Shown here: positions 1 to 8,614 of the stretch, piece by piece | Layout of the letters: every line of letters starts with the position of its first letter | Numbering within the stretch: the stretch's first letter is position 1 | Origin: Actinomycetota bacterium | GTDB lineage: Bacteria > Actinomycetota > Acidimicrobiia > Acidimicrobiales > Ilumatobacteraceae | Assembly (NCBI GenBank): GCA_016700055.1 | Contig: CP064997.1 | Location: forward strand, 2,604,001-2,668,000 | Reading direction: 5' to 3' | DNA: 64,000 bases | Made by a program: the position numbers and the translations under genes | The notes under the pieces: model-generated | What the model was told of the DNA's origin: nothing | The model's database searches: none | What the model saw: the letters and a program-made list of their open reading frames with translations, nothing else

Positions 1-2
1 GC

Positions 3-2798
3 GAGGCCGGCATCGGCAAGAGCCGCCTGCTCGAGGAAGTGCTCGAAGACGCGCGAGGGCGAGGCGTGCTGGCGGTGCTCGGCCGTTGCCTCGAGCACGG
101 AGGTGAGGTGCGGCCGCTGAACGCAGTCGCCGAGATCCTGGCCGAGCTGGTGCCGATCGCCGCCTCCCTAGGGGTCTCGGTCGACCCGGAGCTCGCTCCA
201 CTCGTGAGCGGAGCGCGCGCCGGGGAGACGACGGCGCTGTCGCAGCGTCCGGCGCTCCTCGACGGGCAGGTGCGGACGCTGCTGCGCGACGTGTCGGAAC
301 GTCAGCCGCTCGCGGTCGCCATCGAGGACCTGCACTGGGCAGACCAGACGACGCGCGAGCTCCTCGTGTCGTTGCTGCGGGCGCGTGGGCTCGAAAGGGT
401 GTTGCTGGTCGCCACCTACCGCAACGACGAGCTGCACCGCCGCCATCCTCTGCTTCCGCTTCTCGCCGAGATCGAGCGCAGCGTCCGCTGTGAGCGCATC
501 GACCTCACCCCTCTCCCCGAGAGCGAGGTCACCGAGTTGGCGCGGGCGATCGTTGGCGACCAGGTGACCGAAGCTGCCGGTCGTGAGCTGTCGCGCCGCT
601 GTGGCGGCAACCCCTTCTACGCCGAGGAGATCCTGGCGGCCGGAGCCGGCGGCGCGGGGTTGTCCGCCGGCTTGCGCCACGTGGTGCTGGCCCGCAGCCA
701 GGCGCTCGGCGCCGACGCCGCCCGCTGCCTGCAAGCCGCCTCGACGCTGGCCGCACCGATCGACGCGGCCGTGCTGCGTTCCACGCTCGACCTCGACGAC
801 GAGCGCTACCTCACGGCACTCGACGAGCTGTTCCGGGAGCGCTTCCTCGTCGACACGCCATCGGGCTTGCGGTTCCGGCACGACCTCGTGCGGGAGGTGT
901 TCCTCGACGAGTTGCTGCCGGGGGAGCGCACGGCGCTGTTCGCCCGGGCGGCGGACGCGCTCGATCGACATCAACCACGACGGCTCGGCGAGATCGCCCG
1001 CCTGCGGCACGCCGCGGTGCAGCTCGACGAGGCGTTGCGGGCATCGATGGCGGCCGCCGAGTCGGCCGAGGCGATCGGAGCGATGGCGGAGGCGAGCGAG
1101 TGCTACCGCCGGGCGCTCGACATCTGGCACCGCGTCGAGCGGGCCGCCGAGATCACGTCGTGCTCACACAAGCAGCTGCTGCGCCGCGCCGCGCGCGCCG
1201 CCGACAAGTCGCGGGACTTCGACCAAGCGGTCGAGCTCGCCCGGATGGCCGCAGATGCGGCTGCGCAGGGCGACGATCCCTACGACGAAGGGGCGATCCT
1301 CTACGAGCTCGCCCAGTACATGTGGAACGCCAGTGCGCCGGGTCTCGACGACGTGATCGACCGGGCGCTCGCGGTGCTCCCGGTCGACCCTCCGTCGGTC
1401 GAGCGGGCTCGGATGGAGATCCGGCGTGCCAACCGTCTGCGTCTCCGGGGTGAGGTGGGCGAGGCTGCCGTGCTGCTTCGCCGAGCGGCCAACGCGGGCC
1501 GCCTGCTGGGAGATGCCGGCGTGGAGGCCGATGCGCGCTCGACGCTGGTGTACGAAGCCGCTGTGTTCGGTGACGAGCACGCGCTTGCGGAGGTGTACGC
1601 GTCGTGGGACCTCGCGTTGAGCCACGATGTGGGTGACATCGCCGCCAAGATCGCCGTGAACCTCACGAACGCGCTCGTGTTCATGGGCCGGTATGCGGAG
1701 TGCGCCGAGGTGTGCGAGCGCGGTGTGGGCATCGCCGAGCGGCACGGCCTGATGGCGCTGCATGGCTTGCTCACCCAGGGCAACGGGCTCCAGGCGCTGG
1801 AGCCCCTGGGGCGATGGGAGCACGCCGAACGGGTGGTCGACGACATCACCCGCCGCCACGGCGCCGAGAGCGTCCACCGCTGGGCCTCGGCGCTCGTCGG
1901 TTGGCAGCAGATCGAGGTCAACCGCGGCGACTACTCCTCGGCCGCCCGCGGATACCTCCGCGGCTTCGAGCTGCAGTCGTCGGGCTACTACGCCGGAGAC
2001 CTGGCTCAGCTCGGTGCCGGGCTGATCGAGGTGGCGGCGGCCGGCGAGGCGCCACCGGTGTCGATCGACGTGGTCGACCAGTGGGTGCACGCCATCGAGG
2101 CAACCGAAGCATCGTGGACCGCGCGTCTCGTCGCCGTCGCGGCGCGCCACCTCGTGCCTCCGTTGTCCGCTCCGGATCACCAGCGGGCGGTGGAGGCGGT
2201 GCAGGGCTGGATCGACCACGTGCAGCGAACGGCCGACGACCACTATGTGTCGGCACCACCGGTGCTGCACGCCTGGCTCGACCAGGCTCGCGCCGAGCTC
2301 GCGGCCGCCCGCCGCGAACCCTCGCCCGTGTCGTGGTCGGACCTGGCGTCGCGCTGGGACGGGCTCGCCTGCCCCTTCTTCGCCGCCGACGCGCGCTACC
2401 GCGCTGCCGACGCCTTGCTGACCACCACCGGAGGCCGTGTCGCCGGCGACCGTGCCACCGCCGCGGCGCTCCTCGGCGAGTCGATCCGAACCGCCGAACG
2501 TTTAGGCGCCCAACCGCTGCTGCACGAGGCGACAGATCTCGCCCGGCGGGCGCGGCTGGTGCTGCCCAGCGACGACGCCCAGCATGAAGAAGTCGGCACC
2601 GAGCTGCCGTTCGGGCTGACGGCGCGCGAGCTGGAGGTGCTGCGCCTGGTCGCCGACGGCCGTTCCAACGGAGAGATCGGCGAGCAGCTCTTCGTGAGCA
2701 GGAAGACGGCGAGCGTCCACGTGTCGAACATCCTGCGCAAGCTCGGAGCGGCGAACCGGATCGAGGCGGCCGCGATATTCCGCCGCCACAAGCGCTGA
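3..2798 (+). CDS. LuxR-family (LAL-type) ATPase transcriptional regulator, 5' truncated by window
   Basis: Large STAND-type regulator: an N-terminal AAA ATPase, a long helical (TPR-like) middle and a C-terminal LuxR helix-turn-helix. The frame is open from base 3. The first visible residues, EAGIGKSRLLEE, are the end of a Walker A motif, so the true start lies upstream of the window and an internal GTG at 39 is not the start. The Walker B-like AIEDLHWAD follows about 100 residues later. The last 65 residues hold the HTH (LTARELEVLRLVADGRSNGE, then VSRKTASVHVSNILRKLGA). Such proteins activate transcription on binding an inducer or partner; the target is not apparent here. It converges on the next gene with 9 bp between the ends. 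Confidence 0.9.
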   Translation, partial: EAGIGKSRLLEEVLEDARGRGVLAVLGRCLEHGGEVRPLNAVAEILAELVPIAASLGVSVDPELAPLVSGARAGETTALSQRPALLDGQVRTLLRDVSERQPLAVAIEDLHWADQTTRELLVSLLRARGLERVLLVATYRNDELHRRHPLLPLLAEIERSVRCERIDLTPLPESEVTELARAIVGDQVTEAAGRELSRRCGGNPFYAEEILAAGAGGAGLSAGLRHVVLARSQALGADAARCLQAASTLAAPIDAAVLRSTLDLDDERYLTALDELFRERFLVDTPSGLRFRHDLVREVFLDELLPGERTALFARAADALDRHQPRRLGEIARLRHAAVQLDEALRASMAAAESAEAIGAMAEASECYRRALDIWHRVERAAEITSCSHKQLLRRAARAADKSRDFDQAVELARMAADAAAQGDDPYDEGAILYELAQYMWNASAPGLDDVIDRALAVLPVDPPSVERARMEIRRANRLRLRGEVGEAAVLLRRAANAGRLLGDAGVEADARSTLVYEAAVFGDEHALAEVYASWDLALSHDVGDIAAKIAVNLTNALVFMGRYAECAEVCERGVGIAERHGLMALHGLLTQGNGLQALEPLGRWEHAERVVDDITRRHGAESVHRWASALVGWQQIEVNRGDYSSAARGYLRGFELQSSGYYAGDLAQLGAGLIEVAAAGEAPPVSIDVVDQWVHAIEATEASWTARLVAVAARHLVPPLSAPDHQRAVEAVQGWIDHVQRTADDHYVSAPPVLHAWLDQARAELAAARREPSPVSWSDLASRWDGLACPFFAADARYRAADALLTTTGGRVAGDRATAAALLGESIRTAERLGAQPLLHEATDLARRARLVLPSDDAQHEEVGTELPFGLTARELEVLRLVADGRSNGEIGEQLFVSRKTASVHVSNILRKLGAANRIEAAAIFRRHKR

Positions 2799-2807
2799 CC
2801 GCAGTGA

Positions 2808-3203
2808 CTACATGGAGAGGACGACGAAGACGCCGTCGGGGGCACGCTGCACGGTGAGCACCGCGGCCTCCTTCCACGACACGCCCTGGTCGGTGGTGGC
2901 ACCTTCCACCGACGCCACGTCGATGTCGGCCAGCTCGACCGACGGTTCGCCGCACTGGGGTGGGTAGCTCTCGAGGATCGCATCGCAGAACCGGGGGCCG
3001 CCGCCGTCGTCGATCAGGAGTCCCCGAACCGCGATCGGCGTGTCGGCCGACCGCTCGACGAGCTGCTGCACCGTGATCGGCTCCCCGGTGGTCGACGAGG
3101 TCGTGTCCGACGGGTCGTTGCTGTCGTCTCCGCAGCCGGCGAGCACCATCGCCAGCAGCACCGAGATGGCGGTGAGTCGGGTGAAGCCATGGCTCGTGCC
3201 CAC
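2808..3203 (-). CDS. small putative lipoprotein
   Basis: About 131 residues with a hydrophobic signal peptide ending in the lipobox LAGC (Cys near residue 24). A low-complexity Asp/Ser/Thr linker follows, then a globular domain containing PIAVRGLLIDDGGGPRFC and two further cysteines. I start it at the GTG at 3203, which has GGA 9 nt upstream and gives a normal signal length. The longer in-frame start at 3344 would run across the divergent antitoxin gene. It is probably exported and lipid-anchored. No family function is recognised. Confidence 0.65.
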   Translation of the reverse strand: MGTSHGFTRLTAISVLLAMVLAGCGDDSNDPSDTTSSTTGEPITVQQLVERSADTPIAVRGLLIDDGGGPRFCDAILESYPPQCGEPSVELADIDVASVEGATTDQGVSWKEAAVLTVQRAPDGVFVVLSM

Positions 3204-3292
3204 GGTCACCGATCCGGCGTGAATGGATGGCCGACGATGTGCATGTCGGCATTCTTGCCCACCCCCGCCCAGGCCACCGTCCGTGGTCGGTG

Positions 3293-3298
3293 TATGCT
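3293..3298 (+). promoter_or_regulatory. candidate -10 box for leaderless toxin-antitoxin mRNA
   Basis: TATGCT lies 7 nt before the ATG of the antitoxin gene, with no Shine-Dalgarno sequence between. That spacing places transcription initiation at or next to the start codon, as in actinobacterial leaderless messages. An ATG inside the box itself is therefore unlikely to be the start. No clear -35 hexamer is visible. Confidence 0.45.
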
Positions 3299-3305
3299 GA
3301 TTCGC

Positions 3306-3500
3306 ATGCACAGCACGAGTGTGCGAATCGACGGATCGACTCACGAGGAGCTGAAGCGGCTCGCCGCTGAGCTGGACACGACCGTGGGCAACACGGTGAC
3401 GCTGGCGGTGCGTGCTCTTCGGCAGGAGCGAATCGGCGTCGACCTCCAGTCGCCGCTACGCGACGACGAAGCGGCCTGGCTCGATGCCGAGCTCGGGTGA
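3306..3500 (+). CDS. ribbon-helix-helix-type antitoxin
   Basis: 64-residue protein (MHSTSVRIDGSTHEELKRLA...) whose short beta strand plus two helices resembles antitoxins of MazE/VapB/RHH type. It would bind its toxin through the acidic C-terminus (DDEAAWLDAELG) and autoregulate its promoter. The downstream toxin starts inside its last codons (17-nt overlap), the usual antitoxin-toxin order. The start at 3306 is supported by the -10-like box 7 nt upstream. The family assignment rests mainly on size and partner. Confidence 0.75.
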   Translation: MHSTSVRIDGSTHEELKRLAAELDTTVGNTVTLAVRALRQERIGVDLQSPLRDDEAAWLDAELG

Positions 3501-3825
3501 TGTCGTCGACCTAGATCTCGGTGTGCCCGAAAGCCGCGAGGCGGGCTTCCGGCACCCAGCTGTCGTCGTGACCGCCCAGCGCATCCTCGACGCGTCGCCG
3601 TCGGTGGTCCACGTGGTTCCGCTGAGATCCACGATCCGGCAGTTCCACTCCGAGATCGTCCTCGTGCCCGACGAGGGAAACGGCCTGACCGTCGAGTCGG
3701 CCGCGCAGTGTCAGCACGTCCGGTCGGTGTCACCCCGGCGCATCCTCGACGTCCGTGGCAACGTCGGCGGCACAGCTCTCGCGCAGATCCGTGAGACGAT
3801 CGCCGTGCTGCTCGACCTTCCCTGA
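3484..3825 (+). CDS. PemK/MazF-family endoribonuclease toxin
   Basis: 113-residue PemK/MazF-like toxin. Near the N-terminus it has GDVVDLDLG and then GFRHPAVVVTA, the strand-loop-strand typical of the family, where the Arg/His stretch contributes to RNA binding. Further on come VVPLRSTIRQF, a TVESAAQCQHVRSVSPRR segment and a C-terminal helix LAQIRETIAVLLDLP. Family members cleave mRNA at short sequence motifs; the specificity cannot be read from the sequence. It overlaps the antitoxin by 17 nt, indicating coupled translation. The start at ATG 3484 gives the usual family length. Confidence 0.85.
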   Translation: MPSSGDVVDLDLGVPESREAGFRHPAVVVTAQRILDASPSVVHVVPLRSTIRQFHSEIVLVPDEGNGLTVESAAQCQHVRSVSPRRILDVRGNVGGTALAQIRETIAVLLDLP

Positions 3826-3840
3826 ATGGTGCGCCGGGTG

Positions 3841-4224
3841 TCAGGCCCGGCCGGCGCCGACCAGGAAGCACAGACAGAACGGGTGGCCTGCGGGGTCGGC
3901 GTACACCTGGAAGTCGTCTCCCTCTGTTGCCCCTTGAGCGGGCTTCAGGACCCGGGCTCCCAACCGCATCACGTGCTCGTGCGCGGCGGCGAAGTCGTCG
4001 ACCCAGAGGTCGAGATGGACCTGTTGCGGTGGTGCGCCGTCGGGCCAGTCGGGTGGTACGTGGTTCGGTGCGAGCTGCACGCCGATGCGTGGCTCGCCGT
4101 CGACGGTCACCCTGTGCCAGTCCTCTTCGCGGTCGACCTCGCCGCCGAGCACCCCAGCCCAGAACGCGCTCTCGGCCTCTAGATCGGCAGCATCGAACGC
4201 GACCGTCAGGTACTTGATCCGCAT
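3841..4224 (-). CDS. VOC (glyoxalase-like) family protein
   Basis: 127-residue single-domain protein starting MRIKYLTVAFDAADLEAES. It has the beta-alpha-beta-beta-beta repeats of the vicinal oxygen chelate fold, including HLDLWVDDFAAAHEHV and the C-terminal VYADPAGHPFCLC. It resembles the Glyoxalase_6 group, usually of unknown substrate. The start at 4224 is used because extending upstream would overlap the neighbouring hydrolase gene, which ends at 4238 and is co-directional 13 bp away. The two may share a transcript. Confidence 0.8.
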   Translation of the reverse strand: MRIKYLTVAFDAADLEAESAFWAGVLGGEVDREEDWHRVTVDGEPRIGVQLAPNHVPPDWPDGAPPQQVHLDLWVDDFAAAHEHVMRLGARVLKPAQGATEGDDFQVYADPAGHPFCLCFLVGAGRA

Positions 4225-4237
4225 GCGGCGAATGTAC

Positions 4238-5065
4238 CTATACGCACCGATTGCGAATGGACCCGATGCCTTCGATCCACGACTCGACGACATCGCCGGG
4301 CTGCAGGAATCGTGGCGGCTTGCGGGCGGCCCCGACGCCCGACGGGGTGCCGGTGAAGATCACGTCGCCGGGCAGCAGCGCCAGCACGGCCGAGAGCTCG
4401 GCGACGAGCTGGGGCACGTTGAAGATGAGGTCGCTGGTGCGGCCTTCTTGCATCACCTCGCCCGTCACCGAGCAGCCGAGGGCGAGATCGTCGCGGTCGG
4501 AGAACTCGTCGGGGGTGACCAGCCACGGGCCCATCGGCCCGAAGCCGCGACGGCTCTTGCCGAGCGAGAACTGGGCGCTGGCGGCGAACTGCAGGTGGCG
4601 GTCGCTGACGTCCTGGCCGATGGTCAGGCCGGCGATGTGCTGCCAGGCATCCTCCACCGCGACGCGGTCGGCGTGCCGGCCGATTACCGCGACCAGTTCG
4701 ACCTCCCAGTCGATGGCCGGGCCGACCACCTCGATGTCGGCATCGGGGCTCGCGAGCGAGGTGGGGAACTTGGTGAACGTCGCCGGCACCTCGGGGAGCT
4801 GCATTCCCGATTCCTCGGCATGCGAGCGGTAGTTGAGCCCGATCGCGAACACCTGGCGGGGATTCGGCACCGGGTTGCGCAGGGTGCTTCGATCGAGCGG
4901 GCCGTCACCCGCCGTCGTGCCTGCTGCCCACGACGTGAACTCGTCCCAGTCGGCGTAGACCGCCATCGGGTCGGGGCCGAACCGGCCGTTCGATGCGGAC
5001 GCGATGTCGGTGATCTCGTCGCCGATGACGAGCGCGGCACGGCCGTTGACGTTGGCGATCTTCAT
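4238..5065 (-). CDS. fumarylacetoacetate hydrolase family protein
   Basis: 275-residue enzyme of the FAH superfamily, which hydrolyses, decarboxylates or isomerises 2-oxo and acyl-pyruvate compounds using Mg/Mn. A short N-terminal domain (MKIANVNGRAALVIG) precedes the catalytic core. The core carries IGLNYRSHA, the metal-ligand segment DWEVELVAVIG, and the C-terminal GDVIFTGTPSGVG with GDVVESWIEGIGSIRN. The start at 5065 places the conserved N-terminus correctly; an upstream extension would run into the palindromic repeat at 5110-5165. The substrate is not predictable. Confidence 0.88.
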   Translation of the reverse strand: MKIANVNGRAALVIGDEITDIASASNGRFGPDPMAVYADWDEFTSWAAGTTAGDGPLDRSTLRNPVPNPRQVFAIGLNYRSHAEESGMQLPEVPATFTKFPTSLASPDADIEVVGPAIDWEVELVAVIGRHADRVAVEDAWQHIAGLTIGQDVSDRHLQFAASAQFSLGKSRRGFGPMGPWLVTPDEFSDRDDLALGCSVTGEVMQEGRTSDLIFNVPQLVAELSAVLALLPGDVIFTGTPSGVGAARKPPRFLQPGDVVESWIEGIGSIRNRCV

Positions 5066-5109
5066 ATGGCGAGAGTCTGGTCGCTGGAGCGTGCCGCGTG
5101 GGCAACGAA

Positions 5110-5165
5110 GGCGGAAGTGCGATATCTCGTTACAGACGGGTGCTCTGAGATATCGCACTTCCGCC
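5110..5165. repeat. dispersed palindromic repeat, family 1, copy A
   Basis: Perfect 19-bp inverted arms (5110-5128 and 5147-5165, core GGAAGTGCGATATCTC and its complement) flank an 18-nt loop containing CAGACGGGTG. It sits in the divergent gap between the FAH gene and the di-iron gene. Two further copies are at 20717-20766 and 20779-20828. The remainder of the 5066-5327 gap shows only low-complexity GC-rich sequence and a ribosome binding site. Confidence 0.85.
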
Positions 5166-5327
5166 CCCGCCTGGCCCGCCGACCGCGACGGGTGTGACGA
5201 GGGGCACTCGCCCGTCGAGCCCTTTGGGACCTCTGGCCCTGGCGAGGTGGGGTGCCTCTCACGTCAATCTCGTCCGATCGTCGCCGACGGACTTCGTCGG
5301 CGGCGTCGTTGACGATGGGGAGATCAC

Positions 5328-6194
5328 ATGACGGAGTTTCTTTCGCAGTACTCGATCCAGCGGTGGCTCGAAGCGTGCCCGCAGGGCTATCTCGACAACA
5401 CGGTGTACGGGCACCTGCCCGGCCAGATCGAGCCCGAGGAGCTGCTCGCCGACGAGGTCCAGCTCGAAGCGGCCATCCGCACGACCGTGCAGCTCGTCGT
5501 CGGTGAGCGCTGCGCTTTGGCGGCTTCGTCGGGGTTGATCAACGCCGCCCCGGATCACCCGAGCAAGCGCTTCCTCGCCACGCAGACCCTCGACGAGGCC
5601 CGCCACGTCGAGATCTTCACGCAGCGGCTCTATGACCTCGGCGTCAAGAAGGACAACCTCGAGAGCACCATCTCCCGCTACGCCAACCCGAACCTGGTGA
5701 AGTTCGCCGAGGTACTGCTCGGCAAGGTCGAGGCCGGCGACTTCATCGCCGGCGTGGTGGGGCAGAACATCGTGCTCGAGGGCATGGCGTTCAGCGTCTT
5801 CGAGATGATGGAAGCAGGCAGCCGCCAGCTCAACCCGAAGTTCGCGCACACTCTGACGGGCACCATCGCGGACGAGCGTCGCCATGTCGGCTTCGGCGAG
5901 AACCGCATCGGCTCGCTCATCCGGGAGCATCCGGAGAAGAAGGACGAGATCGAGAAGATGCAAGAGGAGATGGCGTTCTACATGCTCGCCGCCTTCGCCG
6001 ACTCGTTCTCGCAGTCGCCGCCGCCTCCGGTCGAGCCCGCAGCTGCAGGCGACACCGAGTGGCACGGCGTCCAGCTGTCGACCGCGACGCCCGAGGAGAT
6101 GGAGGCGCTGCTCGCCGACACGGTCCTAGGGGAGTTCAAGACGCGACTCGGGCGCATCGGGCTGAACTACCGCCAGCCGAAGGTGCCCGCCTGA
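5328..6194 (+). CDS. ferritin-like di-iron protein (R2/oxidase-like), paralogue A
   Basis: 288-residue four-helix-bundle protein with a full set of candidate di-iron ligands: E60 (GERCAL), E90 and H93 (LDEARHVE), E151 (NIVLEG), and E183 and H186 (ADERRHVGFGE). The arrangement matches ferritin-like, ribonucleotide-reductase-R2-like oxygenases, so an O2-activating oxidase or N-oxygenase role is plausible. No substrate is indicated. GGGGAG lies 5 nt before the ATG. Its TGA overlaps the ATG of the next, paralogous gene by one base (TGATG). The last 50 residues form a Pro-rich linker and an extra helix not seen in the paralogue. Confidence 0.82.
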   Translation: MTEFLSQYSIQRWLEACPQGYLDNTVYGHLPGQIEPEELLADEVQLEAAIRTTVQLVVGERCALAASSGLINAAPDHPSKRFLATQTLDEARHVEIFTQRLYDLGVKKDNLESTISRYANPNLVKFAEVLLGKVEAGDFIAGVVGQNIVLEGMAFSVFEMMEAGSRQLNPKFAHTLTGTIADERRHVGFGENRIGSLIREHPEKKDEIEKMQEEMAFYMLAAFADSFSQSPPPPVEPAAAGDTEWHGVQLSTATPEEMEALLADTVLGEFKTRLGRIGLNYRQPKVPA

Positions 6195-6976
6195 TGCCCG
6201 CGGGGCTCGGCGATGCCGACCTGCACGACCTGCAGGACCAGCAGTTCCTCGACGAGGTGCATTCGTTCCAGTTCTGGTTCGATTCCGTCGAGGGCTACCT
6301 AAGCGATCGCCCTTACGGGCGCTCGGTCGACATCGCCGAGCCTGCGCTCCCACCGGAGCGCGTCGACCGCCTCGTCACCGCGCTGTGCAACTACTGCATG
6401 GGTGAGACGGCCGCTCTCGACGGGGCGAGCAGCCTGGTGCGCGAGGCACCTACTCGCAACGCCAAGATCTTCCTGGCGACCCAGGTGGTCGACGAGGCCC
6501 GCCACCTCGAGGTGTTCCTCCACCGTCTGGGTGAGCTCGGCGTCGAGGATCCCGAGGGCGAGATCGCGCGGCGGGCTCATCCCGCCCTGATCGAGTTCCG
6601 CGACGAACTGCTCTCGCTCGTCGCCGCCGGCGACTGGCCGGCCGCGGTGTTCGCCCAGAACGTCGTGCTGGAGACCCTCGAGTACACGGTGTTCCGCTTC
6701 CACGCCAGCGCAACCGACGCCATCACCAGCGAAGTGCTCCGCGGCGTGATCTCTGACGAGCGCCGCCACAGCGGCTTCGGCGAGAACCACCTCGGCCGTT
6801 GGCTCGCCGAGGAGCCGAAGGGGCGCAGCCACCTGGTAGAGGTGCGCCGGCGGCTCGACCCGCTGGTGGTTGCCGTGTTCGAGGGCTCCCTCGCCGACCT
6901 CGGCGTACCGCCGGGGGAACGCCCGCCGCTCGCGCAGGACTACATCGACGCCGTCGATCGGCTACAGCTCACATGA
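6194..6976 (+). CDS. ferritin-like di-iron protein, paralogue B
   Basis: 260-residue paralogue of the preceding protein. It keeps the ligand pattern E71, E101 and H104 (VDEARHLE), E160 (NVVLET), and E189 and H192 (SDERRHSGFGE). The N-terminus differs (FLDEVHSFQFWFDSVEGYL), suggesting a distinct partner or substrate surface. Translation appears coupled on both sides: the start overlaps the upstream stop (TGATG) and the stop overlaps the next start (ATGA). Since both paralogues retain all ligands, the pair may be two different catalysts or a heterodimer with two active sites. Confidence 0.82.
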   Translation: MPAGLGDADLHDLQDQQFLDEVHSFQFWFDSVEGYLSDRPYGRSVDIAEPALPPERVDRLVTALCNYCMGETAALDGASSLVREAPTRNAKIFLATQVVDEARHLEVFLHRLGELGVEDPEGEIARRAHPALIEFRDELLSLVAAGDWPAAVFAQNVVLETLEYTVFRFHASATDAITSEVLRGVISDERRHSGFGENHLGRWLAEEPKGRSHLVEVRRRLDPLVVAVFEGSLADLGVPPGERPPLAQDYIDAVDRLQLT

Positions 6977-7275
6977 GCGAACTGGACACGGTCACCGGGA
7001 ACGACAGCCCCGACGCCGCGCCCCGTCGGCGCTACGAGCTAGACGAGACCGGCTTCTTGGAGGTGCCGAAGAAGTGGCGGCGCTTCTACCGCCACTGGCA
7101 AGGCCCGGGCGATTCCCTCGCTCCGAACGAGGTGATCTGCCCCGTCTGCAAGGTGGTGATCCGCTCCACCCGAGAGCTTCGCCCCGGCGACAAGGTGTAC
7201 TGCATGCCCTGCATGTCCCGCATGGTCGTGGTCGTCGGCGCCAACGGTGGCCTGGAGGCCGAGGTCCTCTTCTAG
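6973..7275 (+). CDS. small four-cysteine zinc-ribbon / rubredoxin-like protein
   Basis: 100-residue protein with CPVC (C56, C59) and CMPC (C77, C80), spaced as in a zinc ribbon or iron-binding rubredoxin knuckle. The rubredoxin hallmarks CxxCG and CPxCG are not both present, so the metal is uncertain. A basic segment, VPKKWRRFYRHWQ, precedes the ribbon. It is the third gene of the coupled di-iron operon (ATGA overlap). By position it could deliver electrons or dock the two di-iron proteins; that role is inferred from context only. Confidence 0.7.
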   Translation: MSELDTVTGNDSPDAAPRRRYELDETGFLEVPKKWRRFYRHWQGPGDSLAPNEVICPVCKVVIRSTRELRPGDKVYCMPCMSRMVVVVGANGGLEAEVLF

Positions 7276-7308
7276 GGATCGCCCCCGCCATCCGTCGCGA
7301 AGCTCGCG

Positions 7309-7355
7309 TTCTCGGTCGGATCCGTCGCGCTATGTGTCACGAATCCGACCGAGAA
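7309..7355. repeat. dispersed inverted repeat, family 2, copy 1 (between convergent genes)
   Basis: 13-bp perfect arms TTCTCGGTCGGAT (7309-7321) and ATCCGACCGAGAA (7343-7355) with a 21-nt loop containing GTCGCGCTATGTGTCAC. It lies 33 bp past the zinc-ribbon gene and includes the last codons and stop of the opposing gene, which ends at 7337. It probably acts as a bidirectional terminator. A near-identical copy is at 9153-9199. Confidence 0.8.
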
Positions 7356-8614
7356 ACTGGGGGCGTGGTCGGGATGGTCGCGGCGCCGGGCAGCGTGGTC
7401 GCGTCCGTGTCCGGCGGGGCGAGGGTGACGGCCATGTCGGCGACCACGCTGCCGTCGGCGGCGAGCCAGGTGATCGACTCGACGGCACCGGAGGCGACGA
7501 CCGTCGAGTAGTAGCGGCTCGGGTAGTTGGCGAAGGAGATGGTCTCGACCTCGATCGGCGCGCTACCGGTGATCCCGATGCGGACTCTGGCGACGTCCGC
7601 CGTGGCGGAGCCGGCGACCGCGGTGGCGCCGTCCGAGCCGACACGGACGATCGTACGGGCGTTCATCTCTGCGCCGCAGGTCTCGACGTAGTTCAGGCCG
7701 ACGCACTCCTCGCCGTTGGACGTGGCCGCCACGAGCCCGTCGCCGTCGTTGTCCTGCGCATCCCACGGCTGGGAGAGGGCGGGGACGATCACCCGGTGCG
7801 GGATGGTCACCGGCCCGTCGGCGAGCTGGACCCCCTCGGCGACGACGACCGGGTCGAGGTCGCTGCCGGCGGGCACGACCACCCACACCAGCACGCCGAA
7901 TCGCTCCTGCCAGACGACGGCAGGCCCGGTGTCGGTCAGGTGGCGGATGGCGTCGTGGCCCCGAACTCGTGCCGGCTCCTGGCCGATGCTCGGGTCGCTC
8001 TGTGCGGGACCCCAGGTGTTGGCGTAGTCGGTCGGGGTGAGATCGGTGAAAGTGGTGCCGATGGCGACCTCACCGTCTGCCGTCGCATAGCCGACGAGGT
8101 TGACCCCGGCGATGCCTTCGATCTTGGCGCATGTGGTGTAGTCCTCACTCAGCTCGACGCAGCGGGTGAGGGAGTCGAACCAGTCGAGGTGGATGGTCGG
8201 CGTGCCGAGGTCGGCCGAACCGACGTAGAAGTCGGTGGCGCCCTGGGCGACGGGCATCGAATCGAACGGGGTGCAGCCGTCGTCGGAGCACGCGAGTGGG
8301 CCGGTGGAGGGCACGCTCTCGGGAGTGGCGACGCTGGTGGGGGATGGCGCCGGGGTGGCGACGGGCTGACCCTCCGGCATCGTCGCCTCGTCGTCGCCGC
8401 GGTTCGTCAGCAGCACCACGGCGCCGACGCCGACGGCGACGAGCGCGGCGGCGGCCGCTCCGAGCAGCAGGCCGTGCCCCGATCGGCGCGGTGGAGCGAG
8501 GCTGAGGACACGTGCCGGCTGCTCGGCGGGCTCGGGCGCAGTGTCGATGATGTCGGCGAGGGCGCTGCGGACAGCGTGGTCGAGCTGGTCGTCCATGGCG
8601 GTCATGTCGTTCAT
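7337..8614 (-). CDS. membrane-anchored ECF-associated protein (putative anti-sigma-like)
   Basis: 425 residues: a short acidic cytoplasmic N-terminus (MNDMTAMDDQLDHAVRSALA), one transmembrane helix near residues 50-72 (GLLLGAAAAALVAVGVGAVV), a Pro/Thr linker and a large extracytoplasmic domain with paired cysteines. Its ATG overlaps the stop of the ECF sigma gene (ATGA), and no Shine-Dalgarno is seen, so translation is coupled. Position and topology suggest it senses or restrains the sigma factor, but no canonical zinc anti-sigma motif (HxxxCxxC) is present. The C-terminus VSRSDS and the stop are encoded by the inverted repeat at 7309-7355. Confidence 0.65.
   Translation of the reverse strand: MNDMTAMDDQLDHAVRSALADIIDTAPEPAEQPARVLSLAPPRRSGHGLLLGAAAAALVAVGVGAVVLLTNRGDDEATMPEGQPVATPAPSPTSVATPESVPSTGPLACSDDGCTPFDSMPVAQGATDFYVGSADLGTPTIHLDWFDSLTRCVELSEDYTTCAKIEGIAGVNLVGYATADGEVAIGTTFTDLTPTDYANTWGPAQSDPSIGQEPARVRGHDAIRHLTDTGPAVVWQERFGVLVWVVVPAGSDLDPVVVAEGVQLADGPVTIPHRVIVPALSQPWDAQDNDGDGLVAATSNGEECVGLNYVETCGAEMNARTIVRVGSDGATAVAGSATADVARVRIGITGSAPIEVETISFANYPSRYYSTVVASGAVESITWLAADGSVVADMAVTLAPPDTDATTLPGAATIPTTPPVSRSDS

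Noticed and set aside
1164..2270. Long open frames on the strand opposite the LuxR-family gene and similar shadows over other genes
   Set aside because: They arise from the very high GC content. They lack recognisable domains and sensible starts, and the opposite frame carries a well-conserved family in each case.
5110..5165. N-terminal extension of the FAH gene through the palindrome
   Set aside because: The extension has no family counterpart; ATG 5065 fits the conserved start of the family.
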